Assembly: GCA_947491935.1 (NCBI GenBank)
Contig: CANLLF010000003.1
Span: 1-64,000, forward strand
Reading direction: 5' to 3'
Length of the DNA: 64,000 nucleotides
Origin: an uncultured Roseicyclus sp.
GTDB taxonomy: Bacteria; Pseudomonadota; Alphaproteobacteria; Rhodobacterales; Rhodobacteraceae
The translations under genes and the position numbers were made by a program. Below are positions 36,710 to 46,303 of the stretch, piece after piece. A model generated the notes under the pieces. The model had not been told where the DNA came from and searched no databases. It was given only the letters and a program-made list of their open reading frames with translations. Within the stretch, counting starts at the first letter, position 1. The number at the start of each line of letters is the position of its first letter.

Positions 36710-38164
36710 ATGTTCGATCTACGCCCTGTGGGCTATGTCCTCGGCCTGTTGGTCATGACGTTGGGGGTCACGATGCTGATCCCGCTCGGCGCCGATGTCA
36801 TGGCGGGCAACGATCATTGGGGCGCGTTCGCGGAATCCGCGGCGATCACCGGCATCACCGGCCTGTTCCTCACCTTGGCCTGCGCCAATGGTCTCACGCC
36901 CACCTTGTCGATCCAGCAAACCTTTTTCCTGACAACCGGCGTCTGGCTGATCCTGCCGATTTTCGGCGCCTTGCCGTTCATGTTGGGGCAGCCCGATGCG
37001 CGCCTTGTGGATGCGTTTTTCGAGGCGATGTCGGGCTTCACCACCACCGGCGCCACGGTGCTGCCCAACCTTGATGGCCTGCCCCGCGGCCTGAACCTGT
37101 GGCGCGGCCTGATGCAATGGTTCGGCGGTATCGGGATCATCGTGGTCGCGATGGTGTTCCTGCCGGAGCTGCGCGTGGGCGGTATGCAGATCTTCCGATC
37201 CGAAGGCTTTGATACATTGGGTAAAATCCTGCCACGCGCCGGTGAGATCGCAAGCCGGATTTCCGTTATCTATCTGGTGCTGACGATCGCGTGCGGGATC
37301 ACCTACAACGCCTTGGGCATGGAGCCCTTCGATGCGCTGATGCACGCGCTGACGACGCTTTCGACCGGCGGGTTCTCCAGCTACAACGCCTCGTTCGGGG
37401 CGTTTCAGGGCCCGCTGGAATATGTGGGCGCGCTGTTCATGCTGCTCGCAAGCCTGCCCTTCGTGCGCTACATCCAGCTGGTCGCGGGCACCGCCCGCCC
37501 GATCCTGCTCGACAGCCAGATCCGGGCATATGTCGCGACGATCCTGATCATCACGCTGGCCTTCGTGACCTACAGGGTGGCCGTCAATGGCACCGGCTTT
37601 GAACAGAGCCTGCGCGAAGGACTCTTCAATGTCATCTCGATCATTTCGGGCACCGGATACGCCAGCACCGATTACCAGACCTGGGGCGCCGTGGCCGTGC
37701 CCGCCTTCTTCTTCATCGGCCTGATCGGCGGCTGCGCCGGATCGACCTCCTGCTCGATCAAGGTGTTCCGCTATCAACTCCTGTTCGCGGCGATTTCCAC
37801 GCAGGTTCGCCGCCTCTACGCCCCCCACGGTATCTTCGAGCCTCGGTTCGAGGGGCGGCCCGTGGCCGAAGAGGTGATTTCTTCGGTCATGGCGTTCTTC
37901 GTGCTGTTTTTCGTGACGCTGGGGATCACGGCGGTGCTGTTGGGGCTGACGGGGCTCGACGTGATCACGTCCGTCTCCGGCGCCGCGGCGGCCCTGGGCA
38001 ATATCGGGCCCGGTCTGGGGGATCTGATCGGCCCCTCCGGCAACTATGCCAGTCCCCAGATCGGCGATACCGCAAAATGGATCCTGTCGGCGGCGATGCT
38101 GATCGGGCGGCTGGAGCTGATGGCGGTGCTGGTCCTGTTCACGGCCACGTTCTGGCGCGCCTAA
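36710..38164 (+). CDS. trkH: TrkH potassium uptake channel subunit
   Basis: TrkH, 484 residues, a potassium-translocating membrane subunit. The four pore loops each carry the selectivity-filter glycine: SGFTTTGAT, TTLSTGGFSS, ISGTGYAST and GNIGPGLG. Many hydrophobic helices surround them. TrkA, the regulatory partner, is not in the window. The stop overlaps the convergent flavoprotein gene by 4 bases. Confidence 0.93.
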   Translation: MFDLRPVGYVLGLLVMTLGVTMLIPLGADVMAGNDHWGAFAESAAITGITGLFLTLACANGLTPTLSIQQTFFLTTGVWLILPIFGALPFMLGQPDARLVDAFFEAMSGFTTTGATVLPNLDGLPRGLNLWRGLMQWFGGIGIIVVAMVFLPELRVGGMQIFRSEGFDTLGKILPRAGEIASRISVIYLVLTIACGITYNALGMEPFDALMHALTTLSTGGFSSYNASFGAFQGPLEYVGALFMLLASLPFVRYIQLVAGTARPILLDSQIRAYVATILIITLAFVTYRVAVNGTGFEQSLREGLFNVISIISGTGYASTDYQTWGAVAVPAFFFIGLIGGCAGSTSCSIKVFRYQLLFAAISTQVRRLYAPHGIFEPRFEGRPVAEEVISSVMAFFVLFFVTLGITAVLLGLTGLDVITSVSGAAAALGNIGPGLGDLIGPSGNYASPQIGDTAKWILSAAMLIGRLELMAVLVLFTATFWRA

Positions 38165-39345
38165 CCAGCGATTGCGCGGCCTGCGGCGGCCCCGGACGAC
38201 CACGCCCACTGGAAATTGTAGCCGCCAAGCCAGCCCGTCACGTCGACGGCTTCGCCAATGAGGTAGAGGTTGGGCACGTGCTTACTTTCAAGGCTGCGCG
38301 CATCGATCCCATCGGTCGCGACACCGCCAAGCGTGACTTCCGCGGTGCGATATCCCTCCGATGAGGTCGGCGTGACCGACCACGCCGTCAGACGGTCCGC
38401 AAGGACGCGGAGGGCGGCATCGGATTGATCCGCCAGGTTGCCGTTCAGCGCCCAGGCCTCGGCCAGATGCTGCGCCAGCTTCTTGGGCAGCAGATCGGCC
38501 AGAACGGTTGTCAGCGCCTTGCCGCCCGATTGGCGCCGGCGTGCCCGCAAGGTCTCGTAAACATCCATCTGCGGCAGCAGATGCAGGGCAAGGCTGTCCC
38601 CCTCCGTCCAGTAGGATGAGATCTGGAGGATCGACGGCCCGCTCAGGCCCCGGTGGGTGAACAGCATGCCCTCCTCGAACGCGGTTCCGTAGCACGACAC
38701 GCGCGCGGGGACGGATGTACCGGAGAGCGCCGCGAACTGCGCCTTGGTCGCGCCGTCAAAGGTGAGCGGCACCAGCGCGGGCCGTGTCTCGGTAATGCGA
38801 TGGCCGAACTGCGCGGCAATGCGATAGGCGAGGCCCGTCGCGCCCATTTTCGGAATGGATTTGCCCCCGGTCGCAAGCACCAGGTTTTGCGCCGTCACCT
38901 CACGTTGCCGCCCCTCCCGCGACAACGTTGCATGGAAGCACCCGTCTCGGTGGGCAACCTCACCGATCTCGGTTTGAAGCCACAATTGCGCCGGGCCCAT
39001 CTCGGCCACCAACATCGCGATGATGTCCTTGGCGGACCGGTCGCAAAAAAGCTGCCCCAAGGTCTTCTCGTGCCATGGGATTGCGTGCCGATCCACCAGG
39101 TCGATGAAATCCCACTGGGTGTAGCGGCTCAGCGCGGATTTCGCGAAGTGAATGTTTTCACTTAGGAAATTGTCCGCGTCGGTGTCCATGTTGGTGAAGT
39201 TGCACCGCCCGCCACCCGAGATGCGGATCTTTTCGCCGGGGGCCTTGGCGTGATCGACAACAAGCGTGTCAGGCCCTGAAAAGGCGGCGCACATCATCCC
39301 GGCCGCCCCAGCGCCAAGGATCAGGGTGGTGACGTGCTGTGTCAT
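38161..39345 (-). CDS. HI0933/YhiN-family FAD-dependent oxidoreductase
   Basis: A 394-residue flavoprotein. The FAD-binding GAGAAGMM is at residues 11-18 and the family signature APGEKIRISGGGRCNFTN follows. VLATGGKSIPKMGATG and the C-terminal GEAVDVTGWLGGYNFQWAWSSG complete the family pattern. The physiological substrate of the family is not established. It lies at the end of a minus-strand set after the DUF1963 remnant and J-domain genes. Confidence 0.9.
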   Translation of the reverse strand: MTQHVTTLILGAGAAGMMCAAFSGPDTLVVDHAKAPGEKIRISGGGRCNFTNMDTDADNFLSENIHFAKSALSRYTQWDFIDLVDRHAIPWHEKTLGQLFCDRSAKDIIAMLVAEMGPAQLWLQTEIGEVAHRDGCFHATLSREGRQREVTAQNLVLATGGKSIPKMGATGLAYRIAAQFGHRITETRPALVPLTFDGATKAQFAALSGTSVPARVSCYGTAFEEGMLFTHRGLSGPSILQISSYWTEGDSLALHLLPQMDVYETLRARRRQSGGKALTTVLADLLPKKLAQHLAEAWALNGNLADQSDAALRVLADRLTAWSVTPTSSEGYRTAEVTLGGVATDGIDARSLESKHVPNLYLIGEAVDVTGWLGGYNFQWAWSSGAAAGRAIAG

Positions 39346-39374
39346 CGTGTTCTGGCGGTCAGGGGCATATAGGA

Positions 39375-39736
39375 TCAGGTCTGCTGGCCGGTGGCCCAGA
39401 CCTGCCCAAGGTCGCCGGGTGCGACAGGATCAGGGCGGTGCTGATCGTAAAGGTCGCCATCGCCCCAACTGGACGGAAAACCGGACAGGTCGCTTTCGCC
39501 AGCAAGTCCGAGAATGGGATTCCAGCGGCGCGGGCTGGCCAATCCGCACCTGCGGACAGGTCCGGCGCGCCACCCAGTTTGCTGGATCCAAGCGGAACAT
39601 CCGCCTCCGCCATCATACGCCGCGTGAAGGTCAGCGCGTCCCGCGCCTCGGCCATGAGTTGTTCGACAAGCGCGGGTGCGGTGCCACTTTGGTGAAGTTG
39701 ATCTTCTGCGCTGTCGAGATTGGCGAAGGTGGCCAT
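39375..39736 (-). pseudogene. decayed DUF1963 (YwqG-like) gene
   Basis: The first about 65 residues read like an intact DUF1963 start (PALVEQLMAEARDAL, then SSKLGGAPDLSAGADWP). The same frame then turns unlike any protein. A second frame from about 39520 down to a TGA at 39375-39377 reads SDLSGFPSSWGDGDLYDQ and then LGQVWATGQQT, like the family C-terminus. The roughly 150 residues expected between are absent, so I infer an internal deletion with frame change. It sits 2 bases after the J-domain gene. Confidence 0.5.
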
Positions 39737-39738
39737 GC

Positions 39739-40371
39739 CTAGTCCGCGAAATTGCGGCTGACTTTCAGCTGATCCCAGGCCCAGACAACCTCTTGCAGGC
39801 GATCCTCATCCGACCGGTCGCCGCCATTCATATCGGGGTGCAGGACCTTGATCAGCGCCTTGTAGGCCTTGCGGATCTCCACCTTGGTGGCGTTGTCCTT
39901 GACCTCGAGGATCTCGACGGCGCGGCGCTCGGTGGGGGGCAATTTGCGCCCTTTCGTTCCGGCCCCGCGGCCCGGGTTTTGCGTGGCGTTCTGACCAAGA
40001 ACCTGGTGGGGGTCCTCGATCCCAAGCCGTGACCAGGCCCGTTCTTCGGCCGAGCGCTTGAGAGGTGTGGTGGGCCGGTCCCAGACGCGATCCCGGTCCA
40101 GTTGCGCCTCCATCTCGGCCTCGGTCGTGCCTTCGAAGAAGTTCCATTTCAGGTTGTAGGCGCGGACGTGTTCGCGGCAGAACCAGTGGAAATCCTCAAC
40201 GTTATCGGGGCTTTTGGGGGCTCGGTACTGGCCCTGCTCCTCACAGCCCGGGGCCTCACATTGGCGCTGCGAGGTCTCGAACGCGCCCGACATGCCGCGG
40301 CGCCCGGTGCGACGCTTCTTCTTGTCCGTCGAGACGCGGAGATCGAAATTGAAAGGATCTTTCTCGGCCAT
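39739..40371 (-). CDS. J-domain (DnaJ-like) protein
   Basis: A 210-residue protein. The N-terminal half has QCEAPGCEEQGQYRAPKS and FHWFCREHVRAYN, a possible Cys/His metal site. The C-terminal half has a J domain, with helix II KVEIRKAYKALIKV and the HPD tripeptide in VLHPDMNGGD, so it should stimulate an Hsp70. The C-terminal J domain is the reverse of classical DnaJ order but usual for this alphaproteobacterial group. It is divergent from bolA, with 78 bases between the starts. Confidence 0.88.
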   Translation of the reverse strand: MAEKDPFNFDLRVSTDKKKRRTGRRGMSGAFETSQRQCEAPGCEEQGQYRAPKSPDNVEDFHWFCREHVRAYNLKWNFFEGTTEAEMEAQLDRDRVWDRPTTPLKRSAEERAWSRLGIEDPHQVLGQNATQNPGRGAGTKGRKLPPTERRAVEILEVKDNATKVEIRKAYKALIKVLHPDMNGGDRSDEDRLQEVVWAWDQLKVSRNFAD

Positions 40372-40449
40372 GTTCGCGTACCTTCTCGACTCGGAAGATG
40401 CAGTTTAGAGTTTTGGCGGCTGAGGGGAAGGTCTTGACGGGTGGAAAAG

Positions 40450-40707
40450 ATGACGCGGACAGAGAAAATTGAAGCGGCTTTGCAAGCGGCATTCGCGCCA
40501 AGGGTGCTGGAAGTCGTGGACGACAGCGAGGCGCATCGAGGCCATGCGGGGTATCAGGATGGCGGTGAAAGCCATTTCAACGTCGTGGTGGAAAGCGAAA
40601 AATTTCAAGGCCTGAGTCGGATCGCCAAGCATCGGGCGGTGCATGAGGCCATCGGCAAGCCGCTGATGTCAGAGATCCACGCGCTGGCACTGACGGTTCG
40701 GGAATAG
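40450..40707 (+). CDS. bolA: BolA family protein
   Basis: BolA, 85 residues. The class II KH-like fold core is present (DSEAHRGHAG, then ESHFNVVVESEKFQGLSRIAKHRAVHEAI). BolA proteins bind monothiol glutaredoxins and share an iron-sulfur cluster through the histidine. The ATG at 40450 was chosen over a GTG nine bases earlier because of spacing to the GGTGGAA motif. Its last 39 bases overlap the convergent DUF4177 gene. Confidence 0.9.
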   Translation: MTRTEKIEAALQAAFAPRVLEVVDDSEAHRGHAGYQDGGESHFNVVVESEKFQGLSRIAKHRAVHEAIGKPLMSEIHALALTVRE

Positions 40708-41073
40708 CGGCTCGGGCGGCGTATCGGCCTCGGGGCCAGTCCAGAAGTTTTCGGCCTCGTCGGCCTCGTCCACCTCGTACTCCGGCTCATCCAGCGGCTG
40801 CGGTTGGGGGCTGTCTTCGGGCTGATCCTCGACGAACTCATCTGGGATTTCCCGTTGGAAAACCAACAAGTTACGATACGTCGTTGTCCTTGAGGTCAGG
40901 CCCGCGCGTTCCTCTTGCGGAAGGGTCTCGGCGCGCAGATAGGACCAGCCTTCGGCGCCAAACTCATTCATCAGGTCTTCCAGCGCATGGGCGAAGAGCG
41001 CGGGGCCCCTCAGGCCCCTGACCTTGCGGGCTTTTTCCGGGGCTGGGACGACTTTGTATTCGTAGTTTGGCAT
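40669..41073 (-). CDS. DUF4177 domain protein
   Basis: A 134-residue protein. The N-terminal half has the DUF4177 pattern MPNYEYKVVPAP, ALEDLMNEFGAEGWSYLRAE, then NLLVFQRE. The C-terminal half is acidic and likely disordered. No function is known. GGAGG lies 4-5 bases before the ATG. Its 3' end overlaps bolA on the other strand by 39 bases. Confidence 0.8.
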   Translation of the reverse strand: MPNYEYKVVPAPEKARKVRGLRGPALFAHALEDLMNEFGAEGWSYLRAETLPQEERAGLTSRTTTYRNLLVFQREIPDEFVEDQPEDSPQPQPLDEPEYEVDEADEAENFWTGPEADTPPEPLFPNRQCQRVDL

Positions 41074-41308
41074 AGGGCCTCCACGCGCGGGTTTGGAGGG
41101 TTATGGCGGGCCATGGGGCGCCGGGCAAGGGGGGGCACAGGCTGTACACAGCCCGTAGACGGGCACACGTGCATTCGTGAGTCCATGGATGCGAACGAGG
41201 CCGGAGACCTGTGCCGCCGCCGAAGACGGATTGCGTGCGACAGCAGTGCGACCCGGCAGGGCCCCGCCGGGATGACCGAAACCGGTGGATCGCACCCCCA
41301 GGCAAAGA

Positions 41309-41334
41309 AAAACCCCCGCCGGAGCGGGGGTTTT
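41309..41334 (-). terminator. intrinsic terminator of the VPLPA-CTERM gene
   Basis: A CCCCCGC/GCGGGGG stem with CGGA loop, flanked by AAAA and TTTT. It lies 22 bases after the stop of the VPLPA-CTERM protein gene and could work on either strand. Confidence 0.88.
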
Positions 41335-41356
41335 AAAAAATCTGTCGGTCGAAAGG

Positions 41357-42019
41357 TCAGGCGCGGCGGCGAAGGGCGGCGAAGCCACCCACGGCGCTGA
41401 GCAGCAGGAGAATACCGGCGGGGAGCGGAACCGGGGCCAGCCGGACGTTGTCGACCAGTGCACCGCAATTGCCGCAGCGTTCGCCGTCACCCCGGCCGGA
41501 GGCCCCAAGGGCGAAGAAGCTGAAGGTCACGTCGGTATTGTCAGCGCCCACTGCGAAGTCCAGCGCAACCTGAACCCACTCGTTGATCGGAAAGTCCGGG
41601 TTGGGCGCACCCTGGATCAGGCCACCGGCCATGACGCCAGTGCCAAGCGCGGTGTAGCGCATATCGTTGTTGTCGCCGCCCGGATTGTTGACGCGGGGGC
41701 GGTAATAGAAGCTGAATTCGTACCGGCCTGCATCCAGCGTCACGGTCTGAGACAGCGAGGCGTTGCGGCTGGTATCAAGCTCGACATAGGCGAGACCGTC
41801 CTGGGGCGTGATGCCAAGGGTGGGCTGCGTCTGAATCTCGACATTGGGATCACCCGTCCAACCGTCGATGGCCGCGGCGCCAAGATGGGCCCAACCGCTG
41901 CCATTCAGGGTGCCGGTGTAGTTTTCGAAGCTGCCATTCGTGATCAGGTTCACGGGGGAGGCGTGGGCTGCGGTAGCGCCAAGCACGGCGAACAGAGCAG
42001 CAGAAATGAGTTTACGCAT
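41357..42019 (-). CDS. VPLPA-CTERM sorting-domain protein
   Basis: A 220-residue exported protein. It has a signal peptide (MRKLISAALFAVLGATAAHA), a beta-sandwich with the opening NLITNGSFENYTGT and VTLDAGRYEFSFYYRP, and a C-terminal sorting signal VPLPAGILLLLSAVGGFAAL followed by RRR. That tripartite end is the VPLPA form of PEP-CTERM, recognised by an exosortase-like enzyme, which is not in the window. Two cysteines (CGNCG) precede the anchor. The ATG at 42019 begins the signal peptide; a GTG at 42028 is in frame. Confidence 0.85.
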   Translation of the reverse strand: MRKLISAALFAVLGATAAHASPVNLITNGSFENYTGTLNGSGWAHLGAAAIDGWTGDPNVEIQTQPTLGITPQDGLAYVELDTSRNASLSQTVTLDAGRYEFSFYYRPRVNNPGGDNNDMRYTALGTGVMAGGLIQGAPNPDFPINEWVQVALDFAVGADNTDVTFSFFALGASGRGDGERCGNCGALVDNVRLAPVPLPAGILLLLSAVGGFAALRRRA

Positions 42020-42149
42020 AAGAGTCACTCTTGAGACAAAATCGAAGCACCTCTACCAAGGCCGATCCGTGGGCGCCATGGGAAAAGTGGCCACAATCAA
42101 TCAGATTTGTGACGCGTTTGGAAACAATGCGTTACCGGGCGGGCAGGCG

Positions 42150-43661
42150 TTACTGCGACAGGCGCTGGGAGACGATCTGGTTCACCGCCTTCGGGTTCGC
42201 CTTGCCGCCCATGGCCTTCATCACCTGGCCCACGAACCAGCCCGCAAGCTTGGGGTTCTGCTTGGCCTTGTCGACCTGCTCGGGATTGTCGGCAATGATC
42301 TGGTCCACGGCGGCCTCGATGGCGCCGGTATCCGTGACCTGCTTCAGGCCCTCGGTTTCCACGATTTCGTCCGGATCGCGGCCCGATGTATAGCAGATCT
42401 CGAACACGTCTTTGGCGATTTTGCCGGAGATCGTGTCGGCTTCGATGAGCGCAATGAGGGACGAGAGCTGCGCCGGGGTGACGGGGCTGTCCTCGATCTC
42501 GCGGTCGTCCTTTTTCAACCGACCAAACAGCTCATTGATGACCCAGTTTGCGGCAAGTTTGCCGTTCGTTTTGGCGGCCACGGCTTCGAAATAGGCGGCG
42601 GCCTCAAGATCAGCCGTCAGCACCGAGGCATCATAATCGGCCAGCCCGAAATCGCCCATGAAACGCGCCTTCTTGGCGTCGGGCAATTCGGGCAGGTTGG
42701 CGGCGATATCGTCGATATAGCTTTGTTCGATCACCAGCGGCAGCAGATCGGGATCGGGGAAGTAGCGGTAATCATGGGCCTCCTCCTTGGACCGCATGGA
42801 GCGCGTTTCCCCCTTGTCGGGATCGTAGAGGCGGGTTTCCTGATCGATGGTGCCACCGGCCTCGATGATCGCGATCTGGCGCTTGGCCTCAACCTCGATT
42901 GCTTGCTGGATGAAGCGGGTGGAGTTCATGTTCTTGATCTCGCACCGCGTGCCGAGATGGCTGAAATCCTGCGTCGCCTGATACTTCTCATACTGGCCCG
43001 GCGCGCAGACCGAGACGTTTACGTCCGCCCGCAAGTTGCCGTTTTGCATGTTGCCGTCGCAGGTGCCGAGATAGAGCATGATCTGGCGGAGTTTCAGCAG
43101 GTAGGCGGCCGCCTCCTCCGGGCCACGGATATCGGGGCGCGAGACGATTTCCATCAGCGCAACGCCGGTACGGTTGAGGTCCACGAAGGACAGGGCCGGG
43201 TCCATATCATGGATCGATTTGCCAGCATCCTGTTCGAGGTGGATGCGTTCGATCCGCACAAGCCGCGCGGTGCCATCGCCCAGTTCGACCAGCACTTCGC
43301 CTTCGCCGACAATCGGGTGGTAGAGCTGCGAAATCTGGTAGCCTTGGGGGAGGTCGGGGTAGAAGTAATTCTTGCGGTCGAAGGCGGAATTCAGGTGGAT
43401 CTCGGCCTTCAGGCCAAGGCCAGTGCGCACGGCCTGGGCCACGCAGGCATCGTTGATCACCGGCAACATGCCGGGCATGCCCGCATCCACGAAAGCGACG
43501 TTGGAATTGGGCTCGGCCCCGAAGGTGGTCGAGGCGCCGGAAAACAGCTTGGCGTTGGTCGCCACCTGGGCGTGCACCTCCATCCCGATCACAAGCTCCC
43601 AATCCTGCCTGGCCCCGGCAATGACCCTGGGCTTCGGGGTGTCGTAGGTGAGATCAAGCAT
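42150..43661 (-). CDS. gatB: aspartyl/glutamyl-tRNA amidotransferase subunit B
   Basis: GatB, 503 residues, the tRNA-binding subunit and kinase part of GatCAB that converts Glu-tRNA(Gln) and Asp-tRNA(Asn) into the amide forms. Motifs are [52 protein letters not shown] and [11 protein letters not shown]; a YqeY-like tail domain ends the protein. GatA and GatC are not in the window. Confidence 0.97.
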   Translation of the reverse strand: MLDLTYDTPKPRVIAGARQDWELVIGMEVHAQVATNAKLFSGASTTFGAEPNSNVAFVDAGMPGMLPVINDACVAQAVRTGLGLKAEIHLNSAFDRKNYFYPDLPQGYQISQLYHPIVGEGEVLVELGDGTARLVRIERIHLEQDAGKSIHDMDPALSFVDLNRTGVALMEIVSRPDIRGPEEAAAYLLKLRQIMLYLGTCDGNMQNGNLRADVNVSVCAPGQYEKYQATQDFSHLGTRCEIKNMNSTRFIQQAIEVEAKRQIAIIEAGGTIDQETRLYDPDKGETRSMRSKEEAHDYRYFPDPDLLPLVIEQSYIDDIAANLPELPDAKKARFMGDFGLADYDASVLTADLEAAAYFEAVAAKTNGKLAANWVINELFGRLKKDDREIEDSPVTPAQLSSLIALIEADTISGKIAKDVFEICYTSGRDPDEIVETEGLKQVTDTGAIEAAVDQIIADNPEQVDKAKQNPKLAGWFVGQVMKAMGGKANPKAVNQIVSQRLSQ

Positions 43662-43747
43662 GGCGGCCTCCGCGCGTGGAACGGGCCGGGTTTAGGGCAG
43701 GGCGCGGAAGCGGGCAAGGGGGCTTGCCGCACCCGTGCCACGTCCGG

Positions 43748-45301
43748 TCAGATGAAGCCGATCCAGTTGTCGTTGAAGCTGCCCGAAGCGGTTTCAACGG
43801 TGATGTCACCCAGATCGCCCTCGAATGTGATGACGTAAATGCCGATCGCGACGTTTTGGACGGTGTAGTCCACGGGGTCGTCCTGGAAGGTGTCGATCAG
43901 GATCACGTCGGTCCCGCTTTCGAAGGCTTCGATGTAGTCGCTGCCGAAATCGCCGCCATGGGTGAAGACGAATTCATCGACCGAGCCGAGGCGGCCGATC
44001 AGGTGGTCGTTTCCGGTGCCGCCATTCATATGCGTCGTGCCGTCCATGGCGACGTTGCCCAGGGCATCCTCGGTGAAGACCTGCGCATCGATTGTATCGT
44101 TGCCCTCGCCGCCGAGCGCGATGGTATTGCCGCCCGCCGTCATGATCCGGTCGTTTCCGCTGCCACCCGATAGGATTTCGAAACTGGCAACGCGGACGCC
44201 ATCGACAATGTCGAAGTCACCGCCCCAGAGCGTGTCGTTGCCCAACCCGCCATCGACGAGGTTGGTGCCGCCTTCGATCAGGATGAAGTCGCGGCCATCC
44301 CCGCCCTGCACGATGTCGTCGGCATGGCCGAAGGACCAGAAGGAATCGCGCCCCGTACCGAGGTCGATATTGCTGGGGCCGACCTCGCCCTCTTCGGAAT
44401 AAAGGGTAACGGTATCGTTGCCGTCCCCCGCGCGGATCGTGTCGCGACCGCTCTCGGAATAGATCGAGTCGTGGCCGTCATCGCCCATGGTGAAATCATC
44501 GCCTGCACCGGTGAAGATCGTGTCGTCGCCGCTGCCGCCATAGGCGGTGTCGTTGCCGTCGCCCATGTCAATCTGATCATTGCCGTTGGCGCCATGGGCC
44601 TCGTCATTGCCATCATCGCCCTGGATGGTGTCATGGCCGCGCCCGCCGTCGAGGAAATCGTTGTTATCGCCACCGGACAGGAAGTCGTTGCCGCGCCCGC
44701 CGAACAACGAATCGTTGCCCTCTTCCCCGAGCAGGGAGTCGTTGCCGCTGTTGCCGTAGATCAGGTCGCTGAAGGCGCCGCCATAGACCGTGTCGCTGCC
44801 GCTGCCTGCGTGGACCGTATCGCGCCCTTCGCCGCCGTCGATGAAGTCGTGGCCGGACCCGGCACGGATACTGTCGAAACCGTCACCGCCTGCGACGAAA
44901 TCGTTGCCCGCACCGCTGTCGATGTAGTCATTACCCAGGCCACCGCCGATCGTATCCGCGCCCAAAGCGCCATAGATCGCGTCGTTTCCGAGGCCGCCAT
45001 CGATGTAATCGCCAGTCTCACCGGCGTAGATGGTATCGCGGCCCTCGCCGCCGAAGAGCGTGTTGGTGCCGGTATCGGCCCCGCCGGGCATGCCGCCATA
45101 GATGACATCGTCATCATCGCCGCCGTCGATGCGGTCGGCTCCATAACCGCCGATCAGCGTATCGTCGCCGTCCATGCCGAAGATGAAATCATCGCCGCCG
45201 CCGGAATAGATGTAGTCCGCGCCGCCATAGGCCCAGATGGAGTCGTCGTCGTTGCCGTAGCCACGGTAATCCGCGCCGGGTGTAAGAATATGAACTGGCA
45301 T
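43748..45301 (-). CDS. RTX (hemolysin-type) calcium-binding repeat protein
   Basis: A 517-residue acidic protein made almost entirely of glycine/aspartate nonapeptides of the GGxGxDxxx type (for example GGDGFDSIRAGSGHDFIDGG), which bind calcium and fold as a beta-roll. There is no enzymatic domain. No N-terminal signal is seen; the C-terminus ITVETASGSFNDNWIGFI fits a type I secretion signal. Type I secretion genes are not in the window. It ranges over at least 25 repeats. A (AG)16 microsatellite lies 174 bases upstream of its start. Confidence 0.9.
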   Translation of the reverse strand: MPVHILTPGADYRGYGNDDDSIWAYGGADYIYSGGGDDFIFGMDGDDTLIGGYGADRIDGGDDDDVIYGGMPGGADTGTNTLFGGEGRDTIYAGETGDYIDGGLGNDAIYGALGADTIGGGLGNDYIDSGAGNDFVAGGDGFDSIRAGSGHDFIDGGEGRDTVHAGSGSDTVYGGAFSDLIYGNSGNDSLLGEEGNDSLFGGRGNDFLSGGDNNDFLDGGRGHDTIQGDDGNDEAHGANGNDQIDMGDGNDTAYGGSGDDTIFTGAGDDFTMGDDGHDSIYSESGRDTIRAGDGNDTVTLYSEEGEVGPSNIDLGTGRDSFWSFGHADDIVQGGDGRDFILIEGGTNLVDGGLGNDTLWGGDFDIVDGVRVASFEILSGGSGNDRIMTAGGNTIALGGEGNDTIDAQVFTEDALGNVAMDGTTHMNGGTGNDHLIGRLGSVDEFVFTHGGDFGSDYIEAFESGTDVILIDTFQDDPVDYTVQNVAIGIYVITFEGDLGDITVETASGSFNDNWIGFI

Positions 45302-45471
45302 CGGTATCTCCCACGGGAGTTAAGAAAAAGCATCAAACAATGACGGGACTTTACCGGACCGGGGGGCGGCGCGCAGGGTGGGGAAACCCGCATTCCGGAC
45401 CGTCGGGCCGCCCGGTGGGGCAGCGGTGCGCACCAGGCAAGGAGAGAGAGCCCCGCAGGCGGCGCTTGATC

Positions 45472-45508
<37 letters not shown>

Positions 45509-45512
45509 GGCC

Positions 45513-46037
45513 CTAGCGGCGGAAGATCGTGCGCAGGTCGTGGAGCGCGTCGCGCTGGCTGTCGGTCAGCCCGCCGCTGGCGCCCGCCACGTCATTGATC
45601 ACCTTCAAAGGCGCGTCCAGCGCGTGGGAGCCGGTGAGCTTCATCAGCCGTTTGCCAAGCCGCGTGGTGGCGGGCGCGGGGCCGTTGCATTCATTGACGA
45701 GCCAATGGCCCATCACCAGAAGCTCCTCCGCCTCGATCTTTTCGATGGCGAAGTGCTGTTGCAGGGCCAGAAGGTGGGTCTTGCGGATCTCTTCCGTCTG
45801 GGCGGGGCCGAGATCGAGGAAGGCGACCGTCAGCGCCCCGGCGGCCAAAGTGGCGTCGTCGATGCAATCGACCGGGTGCATGTCGTGACGGCGGCGAAAG
45901 CCGAAGCGGCGTGCCGCGCCCACGACCGTGCCCGCGATATCGGCGATTTCACTGGCGGCATTGGCGGCCATGCGGGCCCGGTAAATCCAGAAGGCGATGC
46001 CGCCGATGAGAGTGATCAATCCGATAAGAATATGCAT
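45513..46037 (-). CDS. membrane-anchored protein of unknown function
   Basis: A 174-residue protein. One N-terminal membrane helix (HILIGLITLIGGIAFWIYRA) is followed by a cytoplasmic helical domain (KTHLLALQQHFAIEKIEAEELLVMGHWLVNEC). The helical domain recalls TerB-like folds, without proof. The C-terminus is GGLTDSQRDALHDLRTIFRR. No motif for catalysis is seen. The ATG at 46037 fits the start of the membrane helix. Confidence 0.7.
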   Translation of the reverse strand: MHILIGLITLIGGIAFWIYRARMAANAASEIADIAGTVVGAARRFGFRRRHDMHPVDCIDDATLAAGALTVAFLDLGPAQTEEIRKTHLLALQQHFAIEKIEAEELLVMGHWLVNECNGPAPATTRLGKRLMKLTGSHALDAPLKVINDVAGASGGLTDSQRDALHDLRTIFRR

Positions 46038-46070
46038 GGCGCTGGCCGTCCGTGTCGAAAACTGGTCTGT

Positions 46071-46093
46071 CCCGGCTTTTGCCGGGTGTTTTT
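46071..46093 (+). terminator. plus-strand terminator-like hairpin
   Basis: CCCGGC and GCCGGG pair around a TTTT loop, followed by TGTTTTT. No plus-strand gene lies upstream, so it would end antisense transcription across the minus-strand gene at 45513-46037, or an unrecognised RNA. Confidence 0.55.
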
Positions 46094-46261
46094 GGTGAAA
46101 GTGGGGCGATTTTCGGAGCCTGGAGGATCAAGGTGATGGTGTCATCGCCCCACGCGCGCGCCTTGAAGGGCGATCCGGTCGGTGCCGGTGCCGCCCTCAA
46201 CGGCGTTACTGCCAGATGTGAACATCCGGTAGCGTTGCGGTCGCTCAGGAGGAGAACGGGC

Positions 46262-46303
46262 ATGGGGAAACCTGTCAGGTTGGGACAAATGGTAGTCGAG
46301 TAA
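46262..46303 (+). CDS. possible 13-residue leader peptide
   Basis: AGGAGGAG lies 7 bases before an ATG that opens a 13-codon frame, MGKPVRLGQMVVE. It lies 237 bases before the lytic transglycosylase gene. The ribosome site is the only support. It could be a leader peptide or the tail of a decayed gene. Confidence 0.25.
   Translation: MGKPVRLGQMVVE

Noticed and set aside
36719-38209. 496-codon minus-strand frame across trkH
   Set aside because: Gln/His/Arg-rich shadow of trkH.
41940-43838. 632-codon plus-strand frame across gatB
   Set aside because: Shadow of gatB; it also spans the upstream region of the VPLPA gene without a start signal.
44324-45343. 339-codon frame rich in Ala/Val/Ile opposite the RTX gene
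   Set aside because: The regular hydrophobic pattern is the complement of the repeated Gly/Asp codons of the RTX repeats, not a membrane protein.
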